This document shows, piece by piece, positions 43,711-55,196 of a stretch of 64,000 bases of DNA (position 1 is its first letter; each line of letters begins with the position of its first letter). Position numbers and translations under genes: made by a program. The stretch spans positions 138,898,151 through 138,962,150 of the forward strand of contig OW240916.1 in NCBI GenBank assembly GCA_933207985.1, in the 5' to 3' direction. This DNA comes from Pelobates cultripes. Its lineage: Eukaryota; Chordata; Amphibia; Anura; Pelobatidae. A model generated the notes under the pieces. The model searched no databases, was not told the origin of the DNA, and worked only from the letters and a program-made list of their open reading frames with translations.

Positions 43711-45256
43711 AAATCTATTACTGTCATTTTTTCCAGTATTTTTGGCTTACCACTCTCCCCAGCAAAAGTATTTTTAGTGTTTATAAACTACTGCAAATAC
43801 ATTTTTTTTATCCACATAAAAACTGTTTGTAATCATAAATTTCAACTATATGACCCTAAATTGAACAGTCACCAAGTTATAGCACTTCAGTACATATTAG
43901 TCCATTGTAAATAGATACATATATATGCTAAAATATGCTTGTTTTGTGTGTAATTTGTGTTGGATAAATTATTTAATTCAGTAACTGTAACAGAAAAATT
44001 TTCTGAATTAGAAAATAAGTCAATAAGACGTCATTTTTAGATGTAACGTGGTGTATTATTGTAGGATTTCTCAGGAATGTTAATGTGATCACTTTAACAG
44101 TGAAGTAGTCTCAGGTTGCTCAGGGGTTCACAAAATATTTTTTTCATAATTGTTTTTTTGTTTTCAAAGTTTTTTTTTCTTCATTTTTTGGATACAACAT
44201 AAAACAATGTACCCCTCATCAGTCAGTGAAAGTCTTCATTGATTTGACTAATTATATCTAAGCGGAACCAAGGAATTTGCACTCTCCTGTAGTGGTTATG
44301 GTGCTTGTAGTGTTCATTTAAATATTTTGACAGATAATGGGTTTGTGAGAAATAGGGTACATGTATGTGATAAGTAACTAAAGGTGGGAAAATATATCAT
44401 TAAAAATAATTCTTGGACCACTAAATAAGGCATGGGATCCATATTTCACCATATTTCAAAGGGATTTTTTTTTTCTGAATCACTAATTATCTACAAATAT
44501 CTTTATTTTTTCATACTATGTGAATGTGATGTAAAAAATGTATATCCACACCTATGTAAAAACAGTATTTATTGTATGCTGGAACAATAAAAGCAAATTT
44601 AAAAAATATTGATGCAAAAATGTTAATCACAGAGGGGTAAATCATTATGTCATCATATATAAATTAATCTGTAACTTTTCATGCTTATTGCAGTGTTCAT
44701 GGTTCAAAAAAGTTTTAAACCATTTTTAGATTCTAACCAAAACTTGGTACCTAAAGTCCGTTTTGACAATTTGACAGCACCCAAATACTATATGTTCCAC
44801 AATTACTACAATAAGCCGTAGTGATTATGATGTCCAAAGTGCCTCTTTATCTCAATAGTACTAAGTACTAGAAATAAATCTTAGACTTTAACAAATAATT
44901 ACTACCTTGTTGTATTTAGCACCAGTAGCATTTGCTAATGAAATAGAGATGTCCAACCTAAATGTCATGATTGTCCATACTTATTCACAAAAGAGAACAA
45001 TTTTAGCATGCTGGCAGACCATGAGCTCAAATATGTGATAATAATATTTTGCACAAAATAGATTTGCCACTTTAGTCAACTATATTGACTAAACTGAGAG
45101 CCTCTGATGTGGGAATATAGCACTATATAGAATATAGTGGGAAAATATGTGTAATTATTGCCATGTAGACCAAAACATCTGAATATATCATACAATGCAT
45201 ATTGTACAATAACTGAGTTTGTATGTATATTAGGATAATGTTTGATATATTTTAAC

Positions 45257-45296
<40 letters not shown>
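45257..45296. repeat. (AT)n microsatellite
   Basis: About twenty TA dinucleotides. Confidence 0.95.
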
Positions 45297-45300
<4 letters not shown>

Positions 45301-45356
45301 GTGTCTAACAATACTATGAATAGTTTGTTAGTGTTACATTCCTATACAGGTAATTA

Positions 45357-45712
45357 AGTCCAAAAAGAATGTACACCAAAAAAAACCATAAGAAATCTCT
45401 ATCTACATTTATTAAATCACTAGTAAGTATACAATACTAGTACAACAGTCAGTGACACAATATAGGCTACAAATAATAAACAATAATAAATATTTACCAC
45501 AATTCACAAGCCTAAGCGGACAGAAACACGAATCAAATAAACAAACCCCCCAACGTTTTGGCTTTGACCCCTATGATCAAGGTAGACACCCTTGATAAAG
45601 GCTACCAGGAGGAGCCGAAACGTTGGGGGTTTGTTTATTTGATTCGTGTTTCTGCCCGATTAGGCTTTTAAATTTCTTATGTTTTTTTTGGTGTGCATTC
45701 TTTTTTGACTTA
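45357..45712. repeat. Palindromic repeat containing a hammerhead-like unit
   Basis: The left arm has AAGTCCAAAAAGAATGTACA at 45357 and AGAAACACGAATCAAATAAA near 45520. The right arm is their complement (45605-45712). Arms are interrupted on the left by about 110 bp (45403-45510) absent from the right. The centre of each arm reads, in the same relative sense, CCTTGATMAT...GCCRAAACGTTGGGGG. It may be two head-to-head copies of a retroelement terminal unit. Confidence 0.65.
45584..45632 (+). ncRNA. Degenerate hammerhead-like motif
   Basis: Stem I AGACACCC with GGGGGTTT pairs 7 of 8; core TTGATAA (expected CUGAUGA, two transitions); stem II GGC ... GCC around an 11-base loop; core GAA intact; stem III AC-GT without loop; T at the cleavage position. 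The pattern matches the minimal hammerheads of Penelope-like elements but the two core changes would probably abolish cleavage. Confidence 0.35.
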
Positions 45713-45972
45713 ACTATTGGTTATTTTGGTATTTTGGAGAGTTACCAGTATTGAATAGCACCCTAGCAATTGTTTACTATTAATGTTTGTACTACTGAGT
45801 ATTCTCTCCAAATTTTGTATATTACATTCCTATACAGGCAAACAATATCAATATACATATTACATAAATTGTGACACTATATACGTCAAATATTTAAATG
45901 TATCAAAATTCCTCCTGTTTTCCCTTTTACAAAGGGTTTTAAACAATAGATATTTTCTGTTCTGCCTCATTA

Positions 45973-46120
45973 TTAAAGGAACACTATAGTCTCCAAAACA
46001 ACTTTACCTTAATGAAGCAGTTTATGTTTATAGACCATGCTTCTGAAGTCTCATTTCTCAATTCACTGCCATTTAGGAGTTAAGTAACTTATTTTTCTGT
46101 TTATGCAGCCCTAGCCACAC
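45973..46120. mobile_element. T2-like MITE, left half
   Basis: Starts TTAAAGGAACACTATAGTCT with TTAA at 45973-45976 and runs through GCCCTAGCCACACCTCT. The complementary half, with CAGCCCTAGCCACACCTCTC in reverse, is at 55745-56138, ending in TTAA at 56135-56138. Together they look like one long-TIR MITE split by later insertions. Confidence 0.6.
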
Positions 46121-46935
46121 CTCTGTGGAAAGAGAGAAATCAGCGCTAGGCTGCCACACAAGGAAATAATAATAGTAGAAAGGCTGCAAACCTCAAAGGG
46201 GAGTCCCCTATAATCCCCTAATGGTAAGAAGAAATACAAAACAAAACAAGATAAGGTTGCGCCTAAAATATACAATAAAACATATAAAAATTGTATGTAA
46301 TAAATAGTATAAAATAGTAAAAATTTAATATAAAATATAAATGAATTGTAAAATAAATAGTTGGCAATAGTCCAAAACACTTATCATAAGTCCGTAATGG
46401 TAGATGCCACGTATAAGAACAGGGATTCTAAGACGTAGAGTGGAGTGTATCTTCACAGTAGTGTGCTTGAAATCCAGTAGAGCATATTTGGAGAGAAGAC
46501 AAAGAGGAACTCCAATGGCACATTAAATAGACGAATAAAATAGTATGTAAAATAAAAATAATCTTACTCACACTTTTCAGAGCTAAAACCTAGCTCTGAT
46601 ATAGTGCAAGTGAAGTGGAATGATCCCCACTCAAGGATATGCGGAGTAATTTGATTGACGAGTATCTGGCTCAGATTAGGCGTCCGAGTTGGTGTTATTC
46701 GACCCAGGAAAGAGAAATAAAATATATAGTGCTCTCTGTATAGTAGTTAAAAGGTATAAAAAGTATATAATATACTACTCACAGTATATAGAGCAGACTT
46801 GTACTGCTTGGTGTAGGCGCTTGGGTGGTATAATCCCCACCTAAGGATTCTTTAGACTTCTCGTCAGATAGGCAGTATATGTATAGTCAGGTGAAAGAGA
46901 ATAAAGAAAATGGCTATAAAATATCTTATGCCAAA
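46121..46935. repeat. Repeat X, copy 2
   Basis: Same family as 31187-31990, starting AATCAGCGCTAGGCTGCC and containing GAATGATCCCCACTCAAGGA and TAATCCCCACCTAAGGAT modules. It ends where the L2-like LINE begins; the hammerhead-like fold at 55701-55742 may be its far end, displaced by that LINE. Confidence 0.5.
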
Positions 46936-47116
46936 CTTAATTTTATTTATTTATAAAATATTTTACCAGGAAAGATACGTTGAGATTTCTCTTGTTTTCA
47001 AGTATGTCCTGGTCCACAAATCATTGCATTGTTACATTAGGTACAACAAAATACAAAAACAATATTAATACATAATATATACAAAATTTAACATAGAACA
47101 GGCAGGAAATATATAA

Positions 47117-47728
47117 TCAACCATGACACGTGCATTCTGTTTTGAGGTATGTTGAGAGGGATCTCTTAAATGACTTTAGGCTTAGGGAAGATTTTAAATT
47201 GTGCGGGAGGTCGTTCCACAATTGCGGTGCTCTGTAGGAGAAGGAGGATCGGGCCGCTTTCTTTTTGTATTGAGGTAGACTAAGTAAAGTGCTTGTACTG
47301 GATCTGAGCTTATAGAAAGTGGGAACAGCTGGGGAAAGCATTTTGTTCAGGTAGGGTGGGAGTTTCCCAGAAAAGCTCTTAAAAACAAGACTGGAAAGAT
47401 GAAGGGTGCGTCTGGATTCCAGCGATAGCCAGTTTAGTTCCTTTAGCATGTCACAATGATGGGTCCTGTAATTACATTGTAGCATAAATCGGCAGAACGA
47501 GTTATACAATGTGTTGAGTTTATTAATGTGGGATTGCGATGCAGACGCATATACTACATCCCCATAATCAATGATTGGCATCAGCATTTGCTGTACAATC
47601 TTTTCCTTTACTGTAGGGCTTAGGCAGGCTTTGTTTCTGTACAGGGCACCTAATTTTGGATAAAGTTTAGATGCAAGCTTTTCTATGTGCAGGCCAAAAG
47701 ATAGATTGGGGTCTAATATCATACCCAA
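47117..47728 (-). pseudogene. L2-like ORF2, C-terminal part
   Basis: 203 codons after the RT catalytic region: LGMILDPNLSFGLHIEKL-type thumb block and the PIIDYGDVVY and LWNDLPHNLK blocks that are conserved at the ends of L2/CR1 proteins, with the final ...FKRSLSTYLK. Separated from the RT palm by a frame change at about 47730-47800. Confidence 0.8.
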
Positions 47729-47797
47729 GTATTTGAAAGAGTGGACTGCGGTCAGTGTGCCATTTGAATTTGTTTGGATGGATAGGTGGGAATTGTG

Positions 47798-48852
47798 TCA
47801 TTTGTGTAATTTAGGTACTGTTCCAAAGATCATTGTGACAGTTTTGTCAGTGTTCAGGAAGAGTTTGTTTTTTGCGATCCACTTTTCTATCTCTGTAAAC
47901 TGGTCTTGGAGCAAAGCCTCAAGTTGCGGTAGATTGGATTTGCTCGCATAGATTACCGTGTCATCTGCGTACATGTGTACATTTGAGGATTGGCAGGCAT
48001 TAGGCAGATCATTTATAAATAATGTAAATAGTAGGGGGCCGAGGATGGAACCCTGGGGAACACCACGTGACTGGGAGAGGGAGGGAGTCACTGTCAAATG
48101 GACACATATTGCGAGCGATCCGATACATACGATCGAAACCAGTTTAGAGAATGATCACCAATACCTGAGTTTTCGAGTTTGTGCAGTAGAATGTCATGGT
48201 CTACTGTGTCAAAGGCCTTAGCAAAATCAAGGAAAATAGCTCCAGTTAGGGCTCCTTGTTCCATGCCAGTTTGGATGTCATTGCAAACTTTTAGGAGGGC
48301 AGTTGTAGTGGAGTGATTCTGGTGAAAGCCTGATTGATCAGGGGTCAGATAGTTTAATTGTTGGTAGTACTCACAAAGTTGCGTATGGACACATTTTTCT
48401 AAGATTTTGGACAATACCGGGAGCAATGATATTGGGCGATAGTTAGAAACCAAAGTAGTGTCACCACTTTTATGGATAGGCACTACTCTCGCAGTCTTCC
48501 AAAGTTTGGGTATGTATCCAGACACCAAGGATTCGTTAATTAGAGTTGAGACGGGTTTAGCAATTGCCGGCGCACTGAGCTTCAACAGCATTGCTGGGAT
48601 TTGATCAGGTCCGGACTGGTTTTTCATTTTTAGATTATTAAGATGTTTTTTAATGACACTAACAGGTACAGGTCTAAACTTAAACTTATCTATATTGGGC
48701 CTTTGCAAATTTAGTGGGGCCTGATTCACATTTGTAGTTTCAGGAAGCGTGTCATTTATTAGCTTGGCAATCAGGGCAGTAGAGCATCCGACAAAATAAT
48801 TGTTAAAGGCATTTGCTACATCTAAGGGAAGTTGCAGGGTTTGGTTACCCAC
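47798..48852 (-). pseudogene. L2-like ORF2, reverse transcriptase
   Basis: Two overlapping frames (48094-48852 and 47798-48097). The first holds NYRPISLLPVLSKILEK, TTTALLKVCNDIQTGM and AIFLDFAKAFDTVDHDILL; the second holds [20 protein letters not shown] and the catalytic [13 protein letters not shown] single indel near 48095 separates them. Together they form fingers and palm of an L2/CR1-type RT. Confidence 0.85.
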
Positions 48853-48909
48853 TTTGACAGTGGAGGATTGGGAGTGGATTGGGGGAGTTTGTAGTTTATT
48901 TATGACTTT

Positions 48910-49613
48910 TCAAAGGTTTCTAGGGTTTGAGATGTTACTGTTCAGATTCTCATAGAAATATTGGGCCTTGGCCAGTTTTGTCTGTTTTGTGCATATATTT
49001 CGCCATTGTCTATATGCACCGTGATCATTCATAGAGCCAGTACGCTTAAACTTTGACCACAAAGAATCCCGAAACTGGTACATTTGGATGAGGTCGGCTG
49101 TGATCCAGTTCATATGTGCTCCTTTTACCCTCACCTTACGCAGCAGGGCATGCAAATTCCAAATTTGTAGGAGTTCAGACTGAAAGTATTCAACAGCACA
49201 GTCTAGATCTGGGATAATGTTTAATCTGTGCCATGAGAGATTCTTGATGTCATTTAAAAAGGATTCAAGATTTAATTTTTTGAAGGACCTAGTTATTTTA
49301 ACCTTGGGAGAGGATTTAATAGCCTTTATTTTGCGCACGCAGTACACTTAACAGTGACCACTGAACGTGTTTGGGAGAACACCAACCCCCTGGATTCTAT
49401 CAGGAGAAGTGGAGAGAATCCAATCTAGCAGGGTATGGTTATGGCTTTTAATGTTTATGCGTGTTGGGGAGGAGATTAATTGCGTTAGCTGCAAAGTCTT
49501 AAACAGTGTGGAAGAACTATTATTTTTAGGGTTCAGCCAATCAATATTAAAATCTCCAAAGACCAACAGTTCACTTTTTGGGTTTTGAGCTATGGTTTCA
49601 CTAAGGAGATGAG
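48910..49613 (-). pseudogene. L2-like ORF2, end of endonuclease and linker
   Basis: 49350-49613 continues the endonuclease after the Gypsy-2 insertion with MVFGDFNIDWL (GDFN motif) and SHNHTLLDWILS (the catalytic SxLD region) up to SGHC; the frame then stops. 48910-49347 is the linker with WITADLIQMYQFRDSLWSKF, a block common to this LINE group. One stop and one frame change lie between the parts. Confidence 0.75.
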
Positions 49614-49618
49614 CTATG

Positions 49619-50168
49619 TGTCAGGATCGTGACAGGGATCCAATACGCAGAGTGCGGACAGAAAGAGGTACGTATACCGGACCTTAGAATGGCCGGACTA
49701 ACGTATAGACAAGACAAGAATGGTCAAAAGATAAGCCGAGGTCGAGGGAGCCGGAGGACAGGTAAGCGAGGAACAAGGCGGGTCTAAGGAGAGGAGAGAG
49801 AAGCAGGACAAAAGTACAAGCCAGGTCAAAACCGAAAAACACAATGAGAGGAACGCACTGAGTGACTAGCAAGCTAGAACCACGACAGGGCAATGAGTTG
49901 TAGTACAGGCTTCCCTTAAGTACCTTGTCATCTTAATTGATGACCACGCCCCCAAAAGGTCCGGAATTGCGGTTTCTGGCGGTTCGCGTCGATGATGACG
50001 TCATGACGTCGACTATTGGCCATCGCGTCATTAAAGGGAGAGGAGCTAGCGCAGCCTGCGTGAAAACGGCCGATATTGCCGAAATGCTTGGGCATAGAAG
50101 CCCCTTTTGGAGGGAGCCTGTCCAGGTGCCTGGCCTCCTCAGAGGTGGATATTACAGGTACCATGGCA
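49619..50168 (-). repeat. Gypsy-2 3' LTR
   Basis: Starts TGCCATGGTACCTG (TGTCATGG in the other copies) and ends ATCCTGACA in element orientation. It contains the CRE palindrome TGACGTCA (49996-50003), an inverted CCAAT about 50014, a TATA-like TACTTAAG (49915-49922) and the inferred transcript start GCCCTGTCGT (49882-49891). Adjacent purine tract: GAAAGGGGGGTAC. Confidence 0.85.
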
Positions 50169-51975
50169 GTACCCCCCTTTCAGATACGCCCACCGGGCGG
50201 ACGGGACCGGGACGCGAAGGAAACCGAACGTGGAAGGCTCGAAGAAGATGAGGAGCATGTACATCTTCACAAGGAACCCAAGACCTATCTTCAGGGCCAT
50301 AACTTTTCCAGTCTACGAGGAATTGCAACTTCCCCGTGGAAATACCTGAATCAAGAATGGACCTGACAATATATTCTTCCTGACCATCAACTTGAACCGA
50401 AGAAGAGGGTGAAGGGTGTGAAGAAAACCTGTTACAAACAAGAGGCTTCAATAAAGATACATGAAAAGAGTTAGGGATACGTAGAGTAGAAGGCAGGTCC
50501 AGCAGATAAGAAACCGGGTTGATCCTCCTCAACACCCTGTAAGGACCTATGTAACGAGGAGCAAACTTCATGGAAAGAACTTTCAAGCGAATGTGTCTGG
50601 TACTCAACCAGACCCTATCACCCAGAGAAAAGACAGGAGCGGGCCGTCTACGCTTATCAGCATGCCTCTTAAACACCGCGGAGCTACGTGTAAGAATTTG
50701 TCGAGTCTGATCCCACAACTTTCTCAGGTTGGCTATATGAACATCAACCGACGGTATACCATGAGAAGGTGATACTGACAGAAGAATAGTAGGGTTAAAG
50801 CCATAATTCAAGAAAAAGGGGCTATTATGAGTGGAATCACAAACAAGGTTGTTGTGAGCAAACTCCGCCCATGGAATCAGACCGACCCAATCGTCCTGGT
50901 GTTCAGAAACAAAACAATGTAGATATTGCTCAATTTTCTGGTTAGTGCGTTCGGCCGCCCCGTTAGATTGAGGGTGATAGGCAGAGGAAAAATTTAGCTT
51001 GATACCCAACTGGGAACAGAAGGACTTCCAAAAACGGGAAACGAATTGGGAACCTCTGTCAGACACAATCTCATTGGGGATACCATGTAAGCGAAAAATC
51101 TCCTTTGCAAATATCACGGCCAATACGGGTGAGGAAGGAAGTTTAGGCAAGGGAATGAAATGAGCCATTTTGGTAAACCTGTCGATCACCGTGAGGATAA
51201 CTGTGCGTTTATTAGAAACAGGCAAATCAACAATAAAATCCATAGCTAGACTAGCCCAAGGTTTGTTGGGAATGACTAAGGGTTGCAATAGGCCACAAGG
51301 GAGTATCTGTGGTAGTTTATTCCTAACACAGACATCGCAGACCTTGACAAAGTCTTCCACATCCCTCCATAAATTAGGCCACCAGAAGTCTTTGGAAATC
51401 AGATAGTAAGTTTTGTGGATGCCGGGGTGACCAGCAAACTTGCTATCGTGAAAGCATCGAATTATGTCCATTTGGAATTTGGGAGAAACAAAGAACCGTC
51501 CCTCAGGGGTACGTTCTGGAGCAAGAGATTGTTCCTTCATTATATCTGCAAGCAACGGAGAGTGTATTTTGACATTGGTGTTAGCAATAATGTTTTGTTT
51601 AGGGACAATAGGAGACAATGCGTCTTCCGTGATGGTAATAGGTTCATGTTGACGGGATAACTCGTCTGCTTTAGTGTTCTTAGAACCAGGTCTGTATGTG
51701 AGTAAGTAGTTGAAATGTGTAAGGAACAATGACCAACGTGCTTGCCTGGCGGATAATCTTTTGGCCTCTCCAATGTAGGATAGATTTTTGTGATCAGTCA
51801 AGATGGTAACAGGGAGAACAGTACCCTCTAACAAATGTCTCCATTCTTTTAATGCCATAATAATAGCTAAGAGTTCTCTATCACCAATATCATATCTCCT
51901 TTCCGTGTGTGATAATTTTTTGGAAAAAAAAACGCATGGGTGTAAAGGCTTATCCAAACTTTGTCTTTGGGACAA
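50152..51975 (-). pseudogene. pol: Gypsy-2 pol: RNase H, integrase, chromodomain
   Basis: 607 codons. It starts inside RNase H (LSHTERRYDIGDRELLAI), then the integrase zinc region GHPGIHKTYY...CDVCVRNK and D/D/E in AMDFIVDLP, VSDRGSQFV and GAAERTNQ. The chromodomain at the end reads EYIVRSILDSG...FLVDWKSYGPEDRSWVP. The last codons run into the LTR. It is separated from RT by an indel near 51980. Confidence 0.85.
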
Positions 51976-51983
51976 TACTGTGC

Positions 51984-53513
51984 CTATACCTGTTTCGCAT
52001 CAACCTCAAGTAGAAAAGGTAGAGAGGTATCAGGATGGACCAGTATAGGTGCTGAAGCAAAAGTCTGTTTGAGCGTTTCGAAAGCAGATAAAGCCTCAGT
52101 AGACCATGTTTTGGTATTGGCCCCTTGTTTAGTCATATTAGTGATAGGAGCAATAACAGAGGAGTACCCTTTAATGAAGCGTCTGTAGTAATTAGAAAAT
52201 CCAATGAATCTTTGTATGGCTTTGAGTCCCTTGGGTAATGGCCAATCTAAAATCGATTTTAGTTTAATCGGGTCCATCATAAACCCGTCCTTGGAAATTA
52301 CGTAGCCTAAGAAAGTTATCTGGGATTGATCAAAGCTACATTTCTCCAATTTACAATACAATCCATGTTGTAAAAGTTTCCGTAATACCCTTCTGACTTG
52401 TCTGTGATGAGAGTCAAGGTCCCTAGAATGTATTAGTATATCATCCAAATATACTATAACGCACTCGTGTTGAAATTCTCTAAGAACTTCATTAATCAAA
52501 TCTTGGAAGACAGCCGGAGCATTGCATAACCCAAACGGCATTACCGTATACTCATAATGTCCGTAACGGGTATTGAATGCTGTCATCCATTCGTCTCCCT
52601 GTTTAATTCTTACCAAGTTATATGCTCCTCTCAGGTCTAGCTTGGTAAAAATCTTGGAGCCCTTTAGTCTATCAAAAAGTTCTGTAATCAAATGAATGGG
52701 GTAGGCATTCCTGATGGTAATCTTGTTCAATCCCCGATAGTCTATGCAAGGACGTAAAGTACCGTCTTTCTTTTCTACAAAGAAAAACCCCGCCCCCGCC
52801 GGAGATGAAGACCTTCTAATAAATCCTTTGTCTAGATTCTCCTTTATGTATTCCTCTAAAACTACATTTTCTTTAGTAGACAGAGGATACACCGTACCCC
52901 TAGGAGGCATAGTACCAGGCAAGAGTCTAATAGTACAGTCATAAGACCGTTGAGGAGGTAAAGTATCAGCCTTTCTCTTGTCAAATACTGACTTGAGATC
53001 CAGATACTGAGATGGTATCTGTAAGTCTGTGGATTGGGAAGAGTTGGTAGAGGAGTTTACTGGGCAAACAGAAGTGACTCTCGGCAAACATTTCTCCCTA
53101 CAACCTGATCCCAAAGATACGATTTCTCCACATTCCCAGTCAATCTTAGGGTTATGTCTCTTAAGCCAAGGATACCCTAGAACCACTGGGACAGCAGGGG
53201 AGGATATTAACAGGAGGGATATCACCTCCTCGTGGAGGATACCGATGGTCAGTTTAACGGGTTTAGTCTCATGAAATATTACTGGCTTAGATAAAGGTCT
53301 ACCATCTATGGCCTCAACGGCCAAGGGTGTGTCTCTCAGTTGAGATGGGAGACAATGCTTATTAGCGAAAGCTTGGTCTATAAAGCTTTCCGCTGCTCCG
53401 GAATCTAACAAAGCCATCGTTGTTATAGCCTCACTCTCCCAAGCTAAAGAGGCAGGAATAAGAAGCCTATGGTCTTTATCATTATACATAGAGGACAATA
53501 TAGAAACACCCAA
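51984..53513 (-). pseudogene. pol: Gypsy-2 protease and reverse transcriptase
   Basis: About 509 codons. Protease active site LLDSGAAESF (about residue 35), then LPPQRSYDC, the RT blocks FTKLDLRGAYNLVRI, MPFGLCNAPAVF and YLDDILIHS, and the start of RNase H FLLEVDA before the frame breaks at about 51984. The N-terminal residue shown is not the real start: PR should be entered by -1 frameshifting from gag, but an extra single-base loss near 53520 now prevents that. Confidence 0.85.
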
Positions 53514-53532
53514 GCCTGTCCTCTAGGGGAAC

Positions 53533-54440
53533 TTAGGTGCGAGCGTTTCCCGGGCGATAAGGGCAATTAAGACGTAGGTGGCTTCTCAGCCCACAGTATA
53601 AACAGAGACCCTCCCTTCTTCTGTATTGTCTCTCGGCCTCAGATAGGCGAGTATTGCCTATCTGCATAGGTTCTGGAGGAGTTGGGTTGAAGGAGTCAGG
53701 GTTCTGGAAGGAAGGCGCAAGTCTAATAGGCGGTCTACTGGCTCTTTCTCGAGTATTCTGCCTCTGTCTCATGCGTTCATCTATTCTGGAAATAAATGAC
53801 ACTAAATCTTCCAAATTTTCTGGAAGTTCTCTCGTGGCAATCTCATCTAGAATCTCATCAGACAACCCATTCAAAAATACATCCATAAAAGCTTGTTCGT
53901 TCCATTTAACCTCTGCCGCCAAGGATCTAAACTCGCATATTCTACCAGGGTTCTATTATGTTGTTTAAGGCGTAACAGAGATCTGGCTGAATTAGCCTTC
54001 CTTCCTGGGGGATCAAAAGTCCTTCTGAAAGCTGTGACAAATGCATTATAGTTGTAGACCAAAGGGTTATCATTCTCCCAGAGGGGATTGGCCCATCTAA
54101 GTGCTTTGTCAATTAGCAGTGTTATAATGAACCCTACTTTAGCCCTGTCAGTAGGGTATACCCGGGGTTGAAGTTCAAAATGTATGCTTATCTGGTTTAA
54201 AAAACCTCGACAAGTATCAGGCGAACCCCCATATCGTAACGGGGAAGTGACATGAGAAGATGCGCCCACTGTGGCTACTTCCAAACCTGTACTTAGAGGA
54301 TGGCTATCGGTGGAACATATTTCTTCTGACTGGGTACTGGGACGTGCTAATAAAGATTGCAACGCTAGAGCCATTTGGTCCATTCTATGGTCCATGGCCT
54401 CAAATCTGGAGTCAGGAGGACTAGCACCTGCAGGATCCAT
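53533..54440 (-). pseudogene. gag: Gypsy-2 gag
   Basis: ATG at 54440, about 15 bases after the primer site: MDPAGASPPDS. Frame 53871-54440 holds the capsid-like part (GFLNQISIHFELQPRVYPTD, RRTFDPPGRKANSA). A frameshift near 53935 moves it to 53533-53922, with EVKWNEQAFMDVFLNGL and the CCHC knuckle CLYCGLRSHLRLNC. It ends at PGNART-stop directly after a GGGAAAC heptamer. Confidence 0.85.
53545..53551 (-). promoter_or_regulatory. Gypsy-2 -1 ribosomal frameshift heptamer GGGAAAC
   Basis: At the end of gag the minus strand reads, in gag codons, CCG GGA AAC GCT CGC ACC TAA. G-GGA-AAC is a canonical X-XXY-YYZ slippery site, the heptamer used by PEG10, a gene derived from sushi-type chromoviruses. 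The -1 frame reads KRSHLSSPRG, aligning with KLAHLRHIRG in Gypsy-3, where the same frame leads into protease. Confidence 0.7.
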
Positions 54441-54442
54441 AT

Positions 54443-54455
54443 GGCCCTGTCATAA
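54443..54455 (-). promoter_or_regulatory. Gypsy-2 primer binding site (self-priming type)
   Basis: Minus strand TTATGACAGGGCC directly after the 5' LTR. ATGACAGGGC pairs at all ten positions (one G-U) with GCCCTGTCGT in the LTR (54719-54728), the inferred transcript start. No tRNA-type TGG start. Confidence 0.75.
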
Positions 54456-55005
54456 TGTCAGGATCGTGACAGGGATCCAATACGCAGAGTGCGGACAGAA
54501 AGAGGTACGTATACCGGACCTTAGAATGGCCAGACTAACGTATAGACAAGACAAGAATGGTCAAAAGATAAGCCGAGGTCGAGGGAGCCGGAGGACAGGT
54601 AAGCGAGGAACAAGCCGGGTCTAAGGAGAGGAGAGAGAAGCAGGACAAAAGTACAAGCCAGGTCAAAACCGAAAAACACAATGAGAGGAACGCGCTGAGT
54701 GACTAGCAAGCTAGAACCACGACAGGGCAATGAGTTGTAGTACAGGCTTCCCTTAAGTACCTTATCACCTTAATTGATGACCACGCCCCCAAAAGGTCCG
54801 GAATTGCGATTTCTGGCGGTTCGCGTCGATGATGACGTCATGACGTCGACTATTGGCCATCGCGTCATTAAAGGGGGAGGAGCTAGCGCAGCCTGCGTGA
54901 AAACGGCCGATATTGCCGGAATGCTTGGGCATAGAAGCCCCTTTTGGAGGGAGCCTGTCCAGGTGCCTGGCCTCCTCAGAGGTGGAAATTACAGGTACCA
55001 TGACA
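54456..55005 (-). repeat. Gypsy-2 5' LTR
   Basis: Full-length LTR, TG...CA bounded, including TGACGTCA, inverted CCAAT and TACTTAAG-like signals in the same places as in the 3' LTR. Confidence 0.85.
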
Positions 55006-55191
55006 GTACCCCCCCTTTCAGATATGCCCACCGGGCGGACGGGACCGGGACGCGAAGGAAACCGAACGTGGAAGGCTCGAAGAAGACGAAGAGCATGTAC
55101 ATCTTCACAAGGAACCCAGGACCTATCTTCAGGGCCATAACCTGTCCAGGTGCCTGGCCTCCTCAGAGGTGGAAATTACAGGTACCATGAC
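55006..55191 (-). repeat. Extra PPT/pol-end and LTR-start fragment outside Gypsy-2 5' LTR
   Basis: 55006-55142 matches 50169-50305 (PPT and last part of the internal region). 55143-55191 matches the first 49 bases of the LTR in element orientation. So the left-to-right order at the element's true 5' end is LTR start, internal 3' end, full LTR. Confidence 0.8.
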
Positions 55192-55196
55192 ACTAT

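Larger units (their letters stand above)
40110..45350. other. GDA intron 1, proximal part
   Basis: No exon seen. Contains decayed repeats: a T2-like end near 40905, a degraded hAT end with CCGGGCCAGACTGGGAC at 41876-42060, a MITE-like stretch with CTTCCCTATGAGAA / CTTCTCTATGAGAA at 42310-42390, poly-A at about 43410, and T2-like ends at 44290-44325. The whole intron runs to 59529. Confidence 0.6.
49619..55191 (-). mobile_element. Gypsy-2: chromovirus with rearranged 5' end
   Basis: LTR retrotransposon on the minus strand inside the L2-like LINE. Target duplication CTATG at 49614-49618 and 55192-55196. Complete LTRs are 49619-50168 and 54456-55005 (550 bp each, about ten differences seen by eye). 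To the right of the 5' LTR lie 55006-55142, a copy of the internal 3' end (PPT and pol end), and 55143-55191, a copy of the first LTR bases, before the target repeat. Gag, PR, RT, RNase H, IN and chromodomain are present but frameshifted. Confidence 0.88.
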
